64,000 bases of DNA from Platynereis dumerilii (GCA_026936325.1 JAPTHN010000030.1:2704501-2768500); one strand, 5' to 3'; positions 9,224-24,200 are shown, numbered from the stretch's first letter. Made by a program: numbers and translations. Notes: a model not told the origin generated them from the letters alone.

Positions 9224-12200
9224 CTGGAATAAGATAAGATAACATAACATAAGATATACTATATAAGATATGTGACCTGCTCCACCAAAATGGGTTCAAA
9301 GTCGGCCTGCTATCAAATTCAGCTGTGAAAATGGCTTTGTTCTAATGGAATTTGGCTTTAAAATGATGTTTCATTTGTCTTGATATCTCCACCGAATCCA
9401 AAGATATGGCACCTCAAACATTGATGATACGAAACATTGAATTTTGAGAAAATGGCATTTGAATTTCCTGCCATTACAATAAAAGAACTAGGAAAATCAA
9501 GAATGATGCCCAATTTAGATAATTTAAAAGCAGGTTTTGGTTAAAATGGTCTTAAATAATCAAAGCAAATTACTTTTGCTAAAACGTGGTACCAACAGCT
9601 GAAAATCATCAAAATGTGACCTTTTGACACATTTTGCTAATTTCTGGAAAATACAGATTGCCTACTTTGAACTCATTTTGGTGGAGCAGGCCACATATAT
9701 GTTTAAAAATTATATTTCAGCTTTTATTATTTTTTCCTACTGAATAATCTTAGAAAAAGAGCCTCGAGTAGATCTGAGTCATTCTGAGAAGCTAAGAATA
9801 AATTGCGTCTGGCCTAATCCCTAAAGTTACATAAATAAAATTAAATAGACATACCTGCAACTCCGGCGCCAGGAGCTCCTCTAGGTCCAATGGGACCGAT
9901 CTGTCCAGTTGGACCTCGTGGACCAGATTGACCAAGTTGGCCAGTCTGCCCAGTGGCACCAGTGGCGCCAACACGACCTGTAAACGTCATTTTTGGCCGT
10001 CAAAACATAAAATTGGATTTTTCACGAAGCAATTCTACTACATTTGATTACTTTTGTTGTTAAAATTTTTTAGCATTAATCGGCATCTTTTCGTTAAATT
10101 ACAGGTTGATTTTTTCACAGAAATAATGAGCAGTTTACTGGAATTGGCGCTATATAAGTTCTTAATATTATTATTATTATTATTATAAATATGTGTTTGC
10201 AAATATTGACATAGAATGCAACTTATATTAAGATTTGTTCCGTCAAATTATGCTATAAATAAAATATCATATTCCTCACCAGTAGGTCCTGTAGCACCAG
10301 TGAAACCATTGCCACCAGTAGCACCAGGTGGTCCGATCTCGCCTGCGAAACAAAAATACCAAGTAAATACGAGTGACAAATTTAAAATTACATTCCTTTT
10401 TCAAGTTTAACCGTTTAAAATAAAAAATAAAAATAAGCAACATTTGATATTATGGTAAACTGATGATACTACAAAGATCCCCAGGCCAAGTAATATAAAA
10501 AAAGAAGCCAATGGTTGGTAGGTTTCAGTTCCACTATCTCATGTATTCAGCAAAAAAGCAAGAAAATTTACTTCATTCAATAAAGAGATTTTAGATTGAA
10601 GTATCTGAAGGAAAAACTTTATTTGATAGATAAGTTTCAGAATGTAGTATCATGTAAATTCCAACAAGAATTTACTTAATTCTTATTCTTTCAAAAAGAT
10701 GTATGGTAGACTTTCAGATAGACACCTAAATTCCCATAAACAATGAGTGGGTCTCAACTTCAAGCGCTGAGTAACAATTCAATTGATTTTACCTCTGCTT
10801 CCAGTTGGTCCAACGAAACCTGTAGCTCCAGTGGCACCAGTTGCTCCGGTTCTGCCGTTGGGTCCTCTGGGGCCGTTAGATCCAGCTGGTCCAGGGAATC
10901 CGTCAGGTCCTCTGGGGCCAGGGGGTCCACCTTGTCCTGTTTAGACATTGCATCGACATTAGCGAAATATCGATTTTTATTATCTTTTTATTGAACAAAA
11001 GCATCATTGTTACTTTTAAGTATTAATACAACAATGTCTATGCCTTGACAAGTTGACAGGTCATTAAATCCCAGCATTTATACATAACAATAATACCTTA
11101 TACCTACACGTCTCTTAAATTATATTCTAAAGTCTCAAGACTTTATAATCACACTTTAGAAAAAAAACAAATTCACCTATATCATAGTTAAATATCTGGT
11201 AGCTGCCAAAAGATTAATTTACTCACAAAATTTCAATTTCTCAATGTTGTTGTTGGGAGCTATTACAGCTTATATAAATACAAACATGTGCTAAGCTTCA
11301 TATCAAAAGTTGAACTAATTCACAAAAATGAAATTTGTGCAAATGCTTCATGTATGCAGAAACCTTTGGACACAAAAATTACGTACCAGATTCTCCACGT
11401 TGTCCAGGAGGTCCAGCGGGTCCACGACCGCCTTGTTCACCTCGTTGACCCTGTGGTCCACTAGGTCCAGCAGGTCCAGGTTGACCGCGTTGTCCACCTG
11501 GACCGGCTGGTCCAGGCTGTCCGCCGGGACCTGGAGGTCCAGCGGGTCCAGTGCTTCCAGCATCACCACGTCGTCCCTGAGGACCTTGTGGTCCGGGTTC
11601 ACCTGAGACGAGAAATTACGATATAAGTCACTGTCAAACACAAAATACTTAAGTTACTTAAGCTAGTAAGTCAGTCGATTCTACGTAAAATTCCACTTTC
11701 GGTTATAGATCAGAAACTGGTAGATTTTGAGTTTACATTTCCAAGCAACAGAATTGCATGTTTTCCATAATTAAGTAGGTTTAATTGATTGTAAAGCTTT
11801 AGATTACCCGAGGAGTGCCCTGCATTGTTTAATTTGTGAACAGAACAAGATTTTTATGGCATGAAAAACTATTTGTGTTAACGTTTTTAAAGGAATCTGT
11901 GTTCATATATTGAGCTCAGAATGACAGTTAAGTAAATTTGGCAGTAAGAATAAGTTTAATATGCCTCAAATCTTTCTTTTGGAGATCTTGTAATCAGGCA
12001 ACATGCTAGCTTTAATGGAGAGAAAATGTGGATTCAGCCAAAAACTTGAATATCTTTTAACTACATACCTCCTCGTCCTTGTTCTCCGGGAGGTCCTCTC
12101 TCGCCAGCAGGTCCACGGGGGCCGGGAGATCCAGTGCCTCCGTTTTCTCCTCTAGGTCCAGGTGATCCTTGAGGTCCTCCGGGACCAGGAGGTCCTCTCT

Positions 12201-15200
12201 CTCCTGGAGAGCCATTTTCTCCTCTAGGTCCAGCAGGTCCAGAAGGACCAGATGGGCCTGGTCGACCAGGTTCACCAAGGTCTCCTCGAGGGCCAGGAGG
12301 TCCATTAGGTCCAGGTTCTCCTCGTGGTCCAGAAGGTCCTCTTGGTCCACTGGGTCCAGGTTGTCCAGTTCCACCAACGGGTCCAAGCTCACCACGGGTT
12401 CCTCTGGGACCAGGAGATCCTCTTTCTCCTTGGGGTCCTGGTGGTCCAGATTGTCCAAGAGGTCCAGCAGGACCTGGTTGTCCAATGGGGCCAGCAGGTC
12501 CGGCAGGTCCACGCTCACCAGATGGTCCAGGAGGTCCAGCCTCACCGATTGGTCCTCGGGGTCCAGCAGGTCCAGATTGTCCCAAGGGTCCGGCTGGTCC
12601 GGCAGGTCCAGCAGGTCCAGTGCCACCAGAGGGTCCAGAAGGTCCAGAAAGACCAGGTTCACCTCTTTGTCCAATTTCTCCAGCAGGTCCAGCAGGTCCA
12701 AGTGGTCCTGCAGGTCCGAGTGGTCCAGCTGGTCCTGCTTCACCACGTTCTCCTCTGGGACCAGGAGGTCCAGCTTGTCCAGAAGGTCCAAGAGGTCCAG
12801 GAGAACCAGGTTGACCCTGCTCTCCAGGTTCTCCACGAGGTCCAGCAGGTCCTGAAGGTCCTGGTGGTCCAGACTGTCCAAGAGGTCCAGCTGGTCCAGG
12901 CTCACCAACCTCACCACGGGGTCCAGCAGGTCCAAGAGGTCCAGCAGGTCCGAGAGGTCCAGCAGGTCCAGGTCCTCCAGGCTGTCCACGCTCTCCTGAT
13001 TCTCCTCTTTGTCCTGGTGATCCAGGCTGTCCTCTGGGTCCAGCAGGTCCAGGTTGACCTGATTCTCCAGGTGGTCCAGCAGGTCCTCGCTCACCACGTT
13101 GTCCAGAAGGTCCTGCAGGACCAGGTCCTCCACGTTCACCTCTTTGACCAGGAGATCCAAGTTCACCTCGTGGTCCAGCAGGTCCAGGCTCTCCTCTGGG
13201 TCCAGCAGGTCCAAGAGGACCAGCAGGTCCAATTGGTCCAGGTTGACCAGATGGTCCGAGTGGTCCGGCAGGTCCAGGTTCTCCAAGGGGTCCTGGGCTT
13301 CCAGGTTCACCTCGTGCTCCGGGTTCTCCACGCTGTCCTGGCTCTCCTCGCTGACCTGGTGATCCACCGGGTCCAGCTTCTCCAGCAGGTCCAGGCTGTC
13401 CACGTTCACCTCGTTGGCCAGGTGGTCCAAGTGGTCCAGCAGGTCCTGAAAGTGCATTTAATAAGATCAGATTAATATCATGGTGAAATATTTTCAGCTG
13501 TTTCATGACTTTCGGCGAGCATTTTGCATTATATGAAGGCAAAAGCTTTACTTACCAGCTGGTCCAAGTGGTCCTGCCTCTCCTCGTTGACCTTGTTCTC
13601 CACGTTGACCTTGTTCTCCTGGCGTTCCAGGTTCACCTCGTGGTCCGGAAGGTCCAGCGGGTCCAGGGAGACCAAGAGGACCAGAAGGTCCAGGCTCTCC
13701 GCGTTCTCCTCTAGGTCCAGGTTGACCTGCTTGACCAGGTAATCCAGACTCGCCACGTTGTCCATTTTCTCCACGAGGTCCAGCAGGTCCAGGCATACCA
13801 GGAGGTCCAGCCTGTCCTTGTTCACCACGCTGACCTCCTTGTCCACTGGTTCCTGGCAAACCTGGAGGACCGGCAGGACCAGACTCTCCACGCTCACCAC
13901 GTTCTCCTCTCGATCCTTGAGGGCCGGCTGGTCCAAGAGGTCCAGCAGGTCCGACTTGTCCAATTTCACCTCGGGGTCCAGATGGTCCAGGCAATCCAGG
14001 CTCGCCTCTCAGACCAGGTTCTCCACGTTGGCCAGGGCCGCCAGGTTGTCCATTTTCACCTCTGGGTCCAGCAGGTCCAGAAGGTCCAGGCTCTCCTAAT
14101 GATTAAAAACAAGGTGTTTATAACGTAATTATGAAACATCACCAATCAGAGGTGCAGCATGCAAAATTTTAGTGCCAAATCTTTTGGTGTTGCATGTTTT
14201 AGCAAACCATACAGAAATAATTTACCAGGAATAAAGAATGATGTTAATTTACATTATGCAAGAAAATATTACAATAATTATGTAGCAAATAATCTAACCA
14301 GGTGATCCAGGTTGTCCATTTTCTCCACGTTGGCCAGGTTCTCCTCGTTGTCCGGGTTCACCTCTTGTGCCAGCTTGTCCAGAAGGTCCAGGCAATCCAC
14401 CAGGTCCAACAGGTCCAATTTCTCCTCGTTGGCCAGGTGCACCAGGTTCTCCACGCTGTCCAGGTGATCCAGGTTGTCCATTTTCACCTCGTTGGCCAGG
14501 AGATCCAGCTTCACCAGATGGCCCTTGGGGTCCAATTTCACCTCTTGGTCCAGGTGATCCAGGCTCTCCTCTTTGTCCTGGTTGACCATTTGATCCAGGT
14601 TCTCCAGCAAGACCAGGTTCTCCACGCTGTCCAGGTTCTCCTCGTTGTCCAGAAGGTCCAGCAGGTCCAGAAGGCCCTGGTGAGCCAGAGGGTCCTTGAG
14701 GACCTCTCTCTCCCCTTTGGCCACTTGGTCCAGCAGGTCCAGGCTCACCACGTTGGCCTGCTTGGCCTGGTGCGCCGCCTTCACCTCGTTGTCCTGGCTC
14801 TCCACGTTCACCTCTTTGTCCAGGTGATCCAGGTTGTCCAGCTGGTCCTTGTTCTCCTCTCTCACCACGCTGTCCAGGTGTACCAGGTTGTCCAGAAGGA
14901 CCTGAAGAAAGAAAAATATATATTATTGTTTTGAAAATAGCTATTGTGCAGGATGCCACAATGTCATTATGTATATTATTACAAAAAATACACCAAAATA
15001 TCACGATCACATACCAGCAGGTCCAGCTGGACCAGCTTCTCCTCGCTGTCCTGGTTCACCACGTTGTCCAGGTGTGCCAGGCTGTCCATTTTCGCCTCGA
15101 GGCCCAGATGGTCCAGCAGGTCCAGCAGGTCCAGCAGAACCAGGTTGTCCACGTTGGCCAGGTGATCCAGGAGTGCCAGGCTCTCCAGCAAGACCAGGTT

Positions 15201-18200
15201 CACCACGCTGACCAGGTTCACCGCGCTGACCTGCGGGTCCTGATTGTCCTGAAGGTCCAGCAGGTCCTCGTTCTCCTCTTTGGCCAGATGGTCCAGCAGG
15301 TCCAGCTTGACCAGGCTCTCCACGTTGGCCAGGTTCACCACGTTGTCCTGGTGTACCAGGAGATCCAGCTTCTCCACGTTCACCACGCTGACCAGGTCCT
15401 CCAGCAGGTCCTGAGGGTCCAGCTTGTCCAGGTTCACCTCTCTCTCCTTGAGGTCCAGGGGAACCATTTTCTCCACGCTGTCCAGGTTCACCACGCTGTC
15501 CAGGGCTACCAGCCTGTCCTGGTTCTCCTCGTTGTCCAGCAGGACCAGGTCCACCGGGCTGACCAGAAGGTCCAGCAGGTCCAATCTCTCCTCGTTGTCC
15601 AGATGGTCCAGCTGGTCCAGATGGTCCTTTAGGTAAAAAAAAAAGATTGCATATCAATGTCACTGACTCTCTTATTTCACATGAAAGTATTCTACAAAAT
15701 AAAAATATTTTGATTATAACTTATCAATTCCTCACCTGCCGTTCCAGGTTCACCACGTTGGCCAGGTTCTCCTCTCTCTCCTCTTTGTCCAGGAGATCCA
15801 GGAGTTCCAGCAGAGCCAGATGGTCCTTGTGGACCTCGTTCACCACGTGGGCCAGCAGGTCCAGCCTGTCCAGGTTCACCACGTTGGCCAGCAGGTCCAG
15901 GTTGTCCATTTTCACCACGTTGTCCAGCAGGTCCAGCAGGACCAGATTCTCCAGCAGGTCCAGCAGGTCCTTGTTCTCCACGTTGTCCGGGAGATCCAGG
16001 AGTTCCTGGTTCACCTCTTTGTCCGGGGGTACCAGGTTGTCCATTTTCTCCTCTCTGGCCAGGTTCACCACGTTGTCCAGCAGGTCCAGCTTCACCTCTT
16101 TGACCTGGTTGTCCAGCAGGTCCGGCAGGTCCAGCTTGTCCAGGAGAACCATTTTCTCCACGTTGACCAGGTTCTCCTCTCTGACCTGGTTCTCCGGCCT
16201 GTCCAGGTGATCCAGCAGGACCGGCAGGACCTGGTAAACCTGAGGGACCAATTTCTCCACGTTGTCCTGGAGTGCCAGCTGTTCCTGGTTCTCCACGTTG
16301 TCCAGGTGATCCTGCTGTTCCAGGTTCACCTCTCTCACCACGTTGTCCTCCAGGGCCAGCAGGTCCAGCAGGTCCAATCTCTCCTCTTTGTCCTTGACTT
16401 CCTGGTTCTCCTCTGGGGCCAGCAGGTCCAGCAGATCCAGGTGTGCCTAACAATAAGAGTATTTATTAGTACACCCCATACATTGTCGGGAATAGTAAAG
16501 ATATGTACATTTCAAATTACAGACTGAGTGTACATTACTTCAAATTGTGAGCAGATTACCAGATTATGTCTCTTTTTGTACTTTAAATTGCTACATGTAC
16601 TAAATAGCAGAAAAATAGCCCTTTATATGTTGAGTGACGATATCATTGTTGATTATTCATTGGTGTTATGAAACATCTGCATTTCAGACATTCAAGGAGA
16701 AAAACTTGCCTGGTTCTCCTCGTGGTCCAGCTGGTCCGGCAGGTCCAGCTTCTCCTCTTTGACCTGCTTCACCTCGTTCTCCTCTTTGTCCTGATGGTCC
16801 AGCAGGTCCGGCAGGTCCAGCAGGTCCAGGTTGTCCATTTTCTCCACGTTGTCCGGCTGGTCCAGCCTCACCACGTTGGCCAGGTTCTCCTCTTTGTCCA
16901 GGAGATCCAGGAGTTCCGGGTTCACCTCTAGCTCCAGCAGGGCCTTGTTGTCCAGCTTCTCCTCGTTGTCCAGGTGCTCCAGCTTCACCTCTAGAACCAG
17001 CAGGTCCAGGTGAGCCAGGAGAACCTTGGGAACCAGGTTCACCACGTTGACCAGCCTCTCCTCTTTGGCCTGAGGGGCCAGCTGGTCCAGCTGGTCCTGA
17101 TGGGCCTTGTGGACCTGGCTCGCCTCGTTGTCCAGCAGGACCAGCAGGTCCGGGGCTACCTGAGTAACAAGAAAGAGGAAATGCCTCAAGAATCCGCAAT
17201 TTACATTTTTTTCTAGAAAATCAAACTGAATTTTTTAAATTAAAAATAGAATGTACCATCTCTGCCTGGAGCTCCAGCCTCTCCTCTTTGGCCAGCTTCA
17301 CCACGTTGTCCAGCTGATCCAGGACTACCTGGCTCTCCACGTTCTCCACGTTGTCCAGCAGGTCCAGTAGGTCCTTGAGCTCCAGGTTCACCACGTTGGC
17401 CAGCAGATCCAGGAGTTCCGGCTTCACCACGTTGTCCAGGCTCTCCTCGCTGTCCGGCTGGTCCAGCTTCACCACGCTCTCCACGTTGTCCAGCAGGCCC
17501 AGCAGGTCCAGATGGGCCTTGAGCTCCAGGTTCTCCTCGTTGACCAGGGGATCCAGGTGTACCAGGTGATCCAGCCTCACCAGGTCCTCCTCTTTCGCCA
17601 GCAGGTCCAGCAGGTCCTGCTTCTCCTCTCTGTCCTGCAGGTCCAGCGGGACCAGATAAACCAGGTGATCCCTGAGGTCCAGCCTCACCTCTCTGACCTG
17701 GTGATCCAGGAGATCCTGCGGTTCCTGGCTCACCACGCTCGCCACGTTCACCACGTTGCCCAGCAGGTCCGGCAGGTCCAGGTTCTCCTCTTTGTCCAGG
17801 TGATCCACTTTGTCCAGCTGGACCAGCTGAACCTCGTTCTCCCTGTGGGCCAGGGCGACCAGGACTGCCATCTTGACCACGCTCTCCAGGTGTACCCGGA
17901 GCACCATTTTCACCTCGTTGACCAGGTTCTCCTCGGGCTCCAGCGGGGCCTTGTGAACCAGGTGTTCCAGCAGGTCCAGCTGGTCCTATTTCACCACGTT
18001 GGCCAGGTGATCCAGGAGTTCCAGCTTGTCCTGTATGACAAATTAAATAAATGTGAATGAGAATTTTAAAAGCCATACAAGCACTTTCAAAGTAGCATGA
18101 GGTAAAACATGTAACCAAATAATTGTTATAAACTAAATGGAAATAAATTCAATTGGAATCTGAATCAAAAAATATAAGTACCTGGCTCTCCTCTTTGACC

Positions 18201-21200
18201 AGCAGGGCCTGCAGGTCCAGATTCACCCCTTTGTCCTGGTGTTCCAGCTGGTCCAGCTGGTCCTGCTTCTCCTCTTTGACCAGCAGGTCCAGCAGGTCCG
18301 GCTGGTCCAGATTCTCCTCGTTGACCAGGAGTTCCAGGCTGACCAGATTCTCCACGCTGACCAGGCTCGCCTCGTTGTCCAGCAGGTCCGGGTTCTCCCC
18401 TTTGACCAGGGCTACCGGCTTGTCCAGCAGGTCCTACTTCTCCACGTTCTCCTTGCTGTCCTGGAGTTCCAGCAGTACCAGGTTCACCACGTTGTCCGGG
18501 TTCTCCTCTCTGTCCACCAGGTCCAGCAGGGCCAATCTCACCCCTTGGTCCGGCGGGTCCAGCAGGTCCAACTTCTCCACGTTGACCCGGTGTTCCTGCT
18601 TCTCCTCTTTGTCCGGCAGGGCCAGCAGGTCCACTCGGTCCTGAAAAAGGTACAATTTCATGTCATAATATAACACAAGTCCATTGTGAGAAACAAATTG
18701 TTTCTTTGAAGTTATTTTATCAATTATAATTATTTCAATCATTGTGACAAACCTGCAGATCCTGGTGAGCCATTTTCGCCTCTTTGACCGGGTTCTCCCC
18801 TTTGTCCAGCAGGTCCAGCTTCTCCACGCTCTCCACGAGGGCCAGCAGGACCAGCAGGTCCAGAAGGACCAGCTGATCCAGGCTCACCACGTTGTCCAGG
18901 AGTACCAGGAGATCCAGGCTCTCCACGTTCACCTGGAGCTCCACGTTCACCAGGTGTACCAGGGGCACCAGATGGGCCAAGTGGTCCAGCAGGTCCAGCA
19001 GGACCAGCTTGACCTTGTTCACCACGTTGGGCAGGAGTTCCAGGCAAGCCAGCTTCTCCTCTTGGTCCAGCGGGTCCGGGAGATCCAGGTTCACCACGTT
19101 CTCCTCTTGGTCCAGGGGAACCTGCGGTTCCAGACGGGCCTTGTGGTCCACGTTCTCCACGTTGGCCGGCGGGGCCAGCAGGTCCAGCTTCACCAGGTTG
19201 ACCATTTTCTCCACGTTGTCCAGCAGGGCCAGCAGGTCCAGGCTCACCTCTTTGTCCAGGAGATCCAGATTGTCCAGCTGGTCCAGCAGGTCCAGCAGGT
19301 CCAATCTCCCCCCTTTGTCCAGGACTGCCAGGAGTACCAGCAGGACCTGGAATAGATTTAGTGTGTGAATAAACAAACTACACCATTCAATGTAATACAC
19401 AATATTAATGTTATAACTTCCAAAATTGAGAAAGATGAAGAATATTCCTTGTTACTTCCAATCCCAAGATGGTTAATACAAAGTTCACTGAGAAAGCAGT
19501 TTTTTCCTTTTCAATACCTTGTTCTCCACGTTGTCCGGGTGTGCCAGCAGTTCCAGGTTCACCACGTTGTCCTGAAGGTCCAGCAGGGCCAGCTTCACCT
19601 CTCTCTCCTCTTGGTCCAGCAGGTCCAGCAGGTCCAGCAGATCCAGGTTGTCCACGTTCACCAGCTGTTCCAGGAGTTCCTGGTTCACCACGTTGTCCGG
19701 GTTCACCACGTTGTCCAGCTTCACCTCTGGGTCCAGCAGGTCCAGCAGATCCGGGAGTACCAGATTCACCACGTTCACCACGAGGTCCTGCAGGTCCAGC
19801 AGGTCCAGCAGATCCAGGTTCTCCTCTTGAGCCTGGTGTACCTGGCTCACCTCTTTCTCCTCGTTGACCTGGGGTTCCTCTCTGTCCGGGAGAGCCGGGT
19901 GATCCAGCCTCTCCACGTTCACCTCTTTGTCCTGCTGATCCTGGAGTTCCGGCTTCACCACGTTGGCCAGGTTCACCACGTTGTCCAGCAGGACCAGCGG
20001 GTCCAGGTTCTCCTCTCTGACCAGAAGGTCCAGGAGATCCTGGAGCACCACCAGGTCCAGCTTCACCTCGTTCGCCTCTTGGTCCGGCAGGTCCAGCAGG
20101 GCCAGCAGATCCTGGATGGTGAATTTAATAAATTGCAATAAAAAACAAATCATATTGGTAAGTTTCTACAAATTTTTAGCTCTGAAGTAGTAAAACATAC
20201 ATACCTGGGCTACCTGGTGAACCAGCCTCTCCTCTCTCACCGCGTTCACCACGCTGTCCTGGAGTTCCTGCACTACCAGCAGGACCAGCAGGTCCAGAAG
20301 GACCGGCAGGGCCGGCCTCTCCTCGCTGTCCAGGTTCACCACGCTGTCCAGGTGTTCCTGGTGATCCTGCTTCTCCAGCCTGTCCAGGTTCTCCTCTTTG
20401 ACCTGGTGTTCCAGGTTGGCCAGATGGCCCAGCTGGTCCAGCAGGTCCAGTCTCACCACGTTGACCAGGAGTTCCAGCACTTCCAGGTTCACCTCGTTGA
20501 CCAGGTGTTCCAGCAGGACCCTGTTCTCCTCTTTGACCAGGTTCACCTCTCTGTCCACTTGGGCCGGCAGGTCCAGCAGATCCTGGGCGTCCAGCCTCAC
20601 CAGCTTGTCCTGGTGATCCAGCAGTACCGGGTTCACCTCTAGCACCAGGTTCTCCACGTTGTCCAGGTTCACCTGAGATAAGAATGCAAATAATTCTATT
20701 TATTGTTGATTAACAATTAACACACGATTCAAAGCTTAAGTGATAAACCAATGCAATGTTCATTGCAAATGTACACATACCTCGTTGACCGGCAGGGCCA
20801 GCAGGGCCAGATTGTCCAGCAGGTCCAGCTTCTCCTCGTTGTCCAGGAGTTCCAGGAGATCCAGCAGGTCCAGCAGGTCCTGCTTCACCACGTTCTCCTC
20901 TTTGTCCAGCAGGACCGGCAGGTCCAGCCTCTCCTCGTGGTCCAGGTGATCCTTGGCTACCGGGTCGTCCGTCAGATCCAGGTGTACCAGCTTCTCCTCG
21001 GGGTCCAGCTGGTCCCTGAGGTCCAGGAGATCCTGGGGCACCTGCGGGTCCACTTTCACCTCTAGAGCCAGGTTGTCCATCACTTCCAGGAGCTCCAGCT
21101 GGTCCTGTCTCACCACGCTCACCACGGGGTCCGGCAGGTCCAGCAGGTCCAGCAGAACCTGGTTGTCCTCTCTCACCAGGTGTACCAGCTGTTCCTGGTT

Positions 21201-24200
21201 CACCTCGTTGTCCAGGTTCACCACGCTGTCCAGGTTCACCACGCTGTCCAGAAGGTCCAGCAGGCCCGGAGGGTCCTGAATAAAGTTATAATATCATATC
21301 ACCATATGTGCTGTTTGATGTAAGGTCATTAAATAACCCAACTTATTCAACCCACAACATCCTTTTTGCAATGTTATTTAAATTGAACCATTCATTACCT
21401 TGTGCGCCTGGTTCTCCTCTTTGTCCAGCAGGTCCAGAAGGTCCAGCTGAGCCAGGTTCACCTCTTTGTCCAGCAGGTCCAGCAGGTCCAGCTTCTCCTC
21501 TTTCACCTCGTTCTCCTCTTTGTCCGGGAGTTCCAGGTTGTCCAGATGGTCCAGCAGGACCTTGTGATCCAGCTTCTCCACGAGGTCCAGGGCTACCAGG
21601 TGATCCAGCAGGACCTATCAAAAACATCATTGTAAGTAAATGAAGCCCTTGAACATTGATAATTTCAAATTTGAAAACATTTTTCTGACAAACCATCTGC
21701 ATACATGTAGCTTTATACTTTTATCTTTTAATTTTTTTCAGAAATATTTAACATTGGTGACTCAGTCAGTCACAAACTGTTTTTTAAGTGGCCCCTTTAG
21801 TGTCAACAATAAAATCAACAAAATTAATATCAATAATCAGTAAAATAAGGTAACTTTACATCCAAAATCATAAACATTATCACATTCTTTTATACTCTCT
21901 TGCAATTTCGTTCAAAATAATTATATATCTTAAACATTTGTGATTGACACTATGGAATGACAACACTATACTTACCAACTTCGCCGCGTTGTCCAGAGGG
22001 ACCGGCAGGTCCAGCTTCACCTCGTTGTCCAGCTGATCCAGGTGTTCCAGCTTCACCTCTTGGTCCAGCTGGCCCACTGGGTCCAGCAGGGCCTGGTTGT
22101 CCACGCTCACCAGCTCTTCCTGGTTGTCCAGCAGGTCCAGCTTCACCACGTTGTCCAGGTGATCCACCTGGTCCGGCTTCGCCTCTCTGTCCAGGTTCTC
22201 CTCTTTGGCCTGGTGCTCCAGAAGGTCCTTGAGGACCAGCTTCTCCACGTGAGCCTTGGGTTCCAGGTGTGCCAGGTGTACCAGCCTCACCACGTTGTCC
22301 TGGTTCTCCACGTTGTCCTGGCTCTCCTCTGCTTCCAGGGGATCCGGGAGTTCCAGCAGGGCCGGCAGGTCCTTGTTCTCCACGCTCACCTTGACGTCCT
22401 GGTTCACCAGAAGGTCCAGCTGGTCCACTTGGACCTTGTTCTCCTCGTTGTCCAGGGGTTCCGGCAGAGCCAGGCTCTCCTCTTTGTCCAGGTGATCCAG
22501 CTGGTCCAGCTGGTCCGCTTTGTCCAGCAGGTCCTGCCTCACCACGTTGTCCAGCAGGTCCAGCGGGGCCAGGTTGTCCTTTAAAAATGGTAGTTCAGTT
22601 AATCGTTGATATCAGCAATAATAATTTTGGGCCTTGAGGACCACTTTAGCATCAATATGTGGGTATAATTTGCCACAAAGGCAACTTTTTTAACAGACCT
22701 GTAGGAAGCGGATCATGATAAATTTTCTTTTAAATGATCTTATATATCGCAATTAAATATCTGATGCATATATGGATGCATAGTTATGTCTATCATAAGT
22801 ATTGGTCTACAAAATTGCCATGACAGGTGTAGAATTGTCATGTTGGAAGTAAGAAAGACATCATCACTGCTTTGTGAGTTCAGATCAATATTAAAAAATT
22901 TGGAAATGAGAAGGCAGAATAGACTTATTTACCTGGAGTTCCAGCAGGTCCAGCTTCTCCTCTTTGACCAGGAGTTCCAGGGGTTCCAGGCTCGCCTCTG
23001 GGACCAGCAGGACCAGAAGGTCCAGCAGATCCAGGTTGTCCTCTTTCACCAGGTGAGCCAGGTGTACCTGGGGTACCCGATTCTCCTCTTGGACCAGCCT
23101 CTCCACGTTGTCCAGCGGGACCAGCAGGTCCAATTTCACCACGAGAACCAGGTGATCCAGCAGGTCCAGCTGGTCCAGAAGCTCCTCGTTCTCCTTGTGT
23201 GCCTGGTGAACCTGGTGTTCCAGCTGGTCCAGCAGGTCCAGCCTCTCCTCTTGCTCCAGGTTCTCCACGTTCACCTCTTTGTCCAGCAGGTCCAGCAGGG
23301 CCAGCAGGTCCTGCTGTTCCAGGTTCACCACGTTCACCAGGTTGTCCTGGTGTTCCAGGTTGTCCTGAAGGTCCAGCAGGGCCAACTTCACCACGCTGAC
23401 CAGCTGGTCCAGCCTCTCCTCTTGTTCCAGGTGATCCTGAAGGTCCAGCGGGTCCAGAGGGGCCAGCAGGTCCTATTTCTCCTCTAGGCCCAGGGCTTCC
23501 AGCCGTACCAGGAGTTCCTAGAATTTGGAAATTTTCAGCATGTACTATTCTGTGATTATATTCTTCCACAAGCTGAAAGATAAGACACACACTTACCAGA
23601 TTCTCCTCTAGGTCCAGCTTCACCTCTTTGTCCAGGCTCACCACGACTTCCTGGTTGCCCTCTTGGGCCAGCTGGTCCAGCAGGGCCACTGGGGCCTGGT
23701 GAACCAGATTCTCCTCGTGGTCCAGGTGATCCAGGGGTACCAGCAGTTCCAGATTCTCCTCTTGGTCCAGGTTCTCCTCTTTGCCCAGAAGGTCCAGCTG
23801 GACCAGCAGGTCCAGCAGGTCCAGCCTCGCCAGGTTGTCCGGAAGGTCCAGCAGGACCAACTTCTCCACGTGATCCAGGTGTACCAGCTTGTCCAGCAGG
23901 TCCTGCTTCACCACGTGTACCAGGTTCACCTCTCTGTCCAGGTTCACCTCTTTGTCCAGCTTCTCCTCTCTGTCCAGCTGGTCCAGCAGGCCCACTTTGC
24001 CCTGCTGGTCCTGCTGGTCCTCTTTCGCCTCGTGAACCTGGTGTGCCAGGGGTTCCAGCAGAACCTGTAAAACACCATTGCAAAGTAAGTTACTCGAATC
24101 TAAATACTATTTGGATATTGTTTTGTTCTATTCAAGTTATTCTGCCACCTACCAGGTTCTCCTCGTGGTCCAGCACTACCAGGTGTTCCTGCTTCACCGC

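Noticed and set aside
8646-9299. Independent small membrane-protein gene starting at 9299
   Set aside because: The first residues come from intron and transposon sequence. A strong acceptor at 9224-9225 joins the exon in frame to the collagen exon at 9855-9977, and the paralogous exon at 661 has the same acceptor and phase.
12057-13457. 466-codon minus-strand frame rich in LDLLD
   Set aside because: This is the same exon read one base out of register. The Gly-X-Y frame fits the splice phases and the neighbouring exons.
12324-13475. 383-codon plus-strand frame opposite the collagen exon, and many similar antisense frames at 13.5-44.5 kb
   Set aside because: Gly-X-Y codons (GGN CCN) are low in stop triplets on the opposite strand, so long antisense frames arise by themselves. 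They give V/Q/L-rich repeats with no domain and stop at exon edges.
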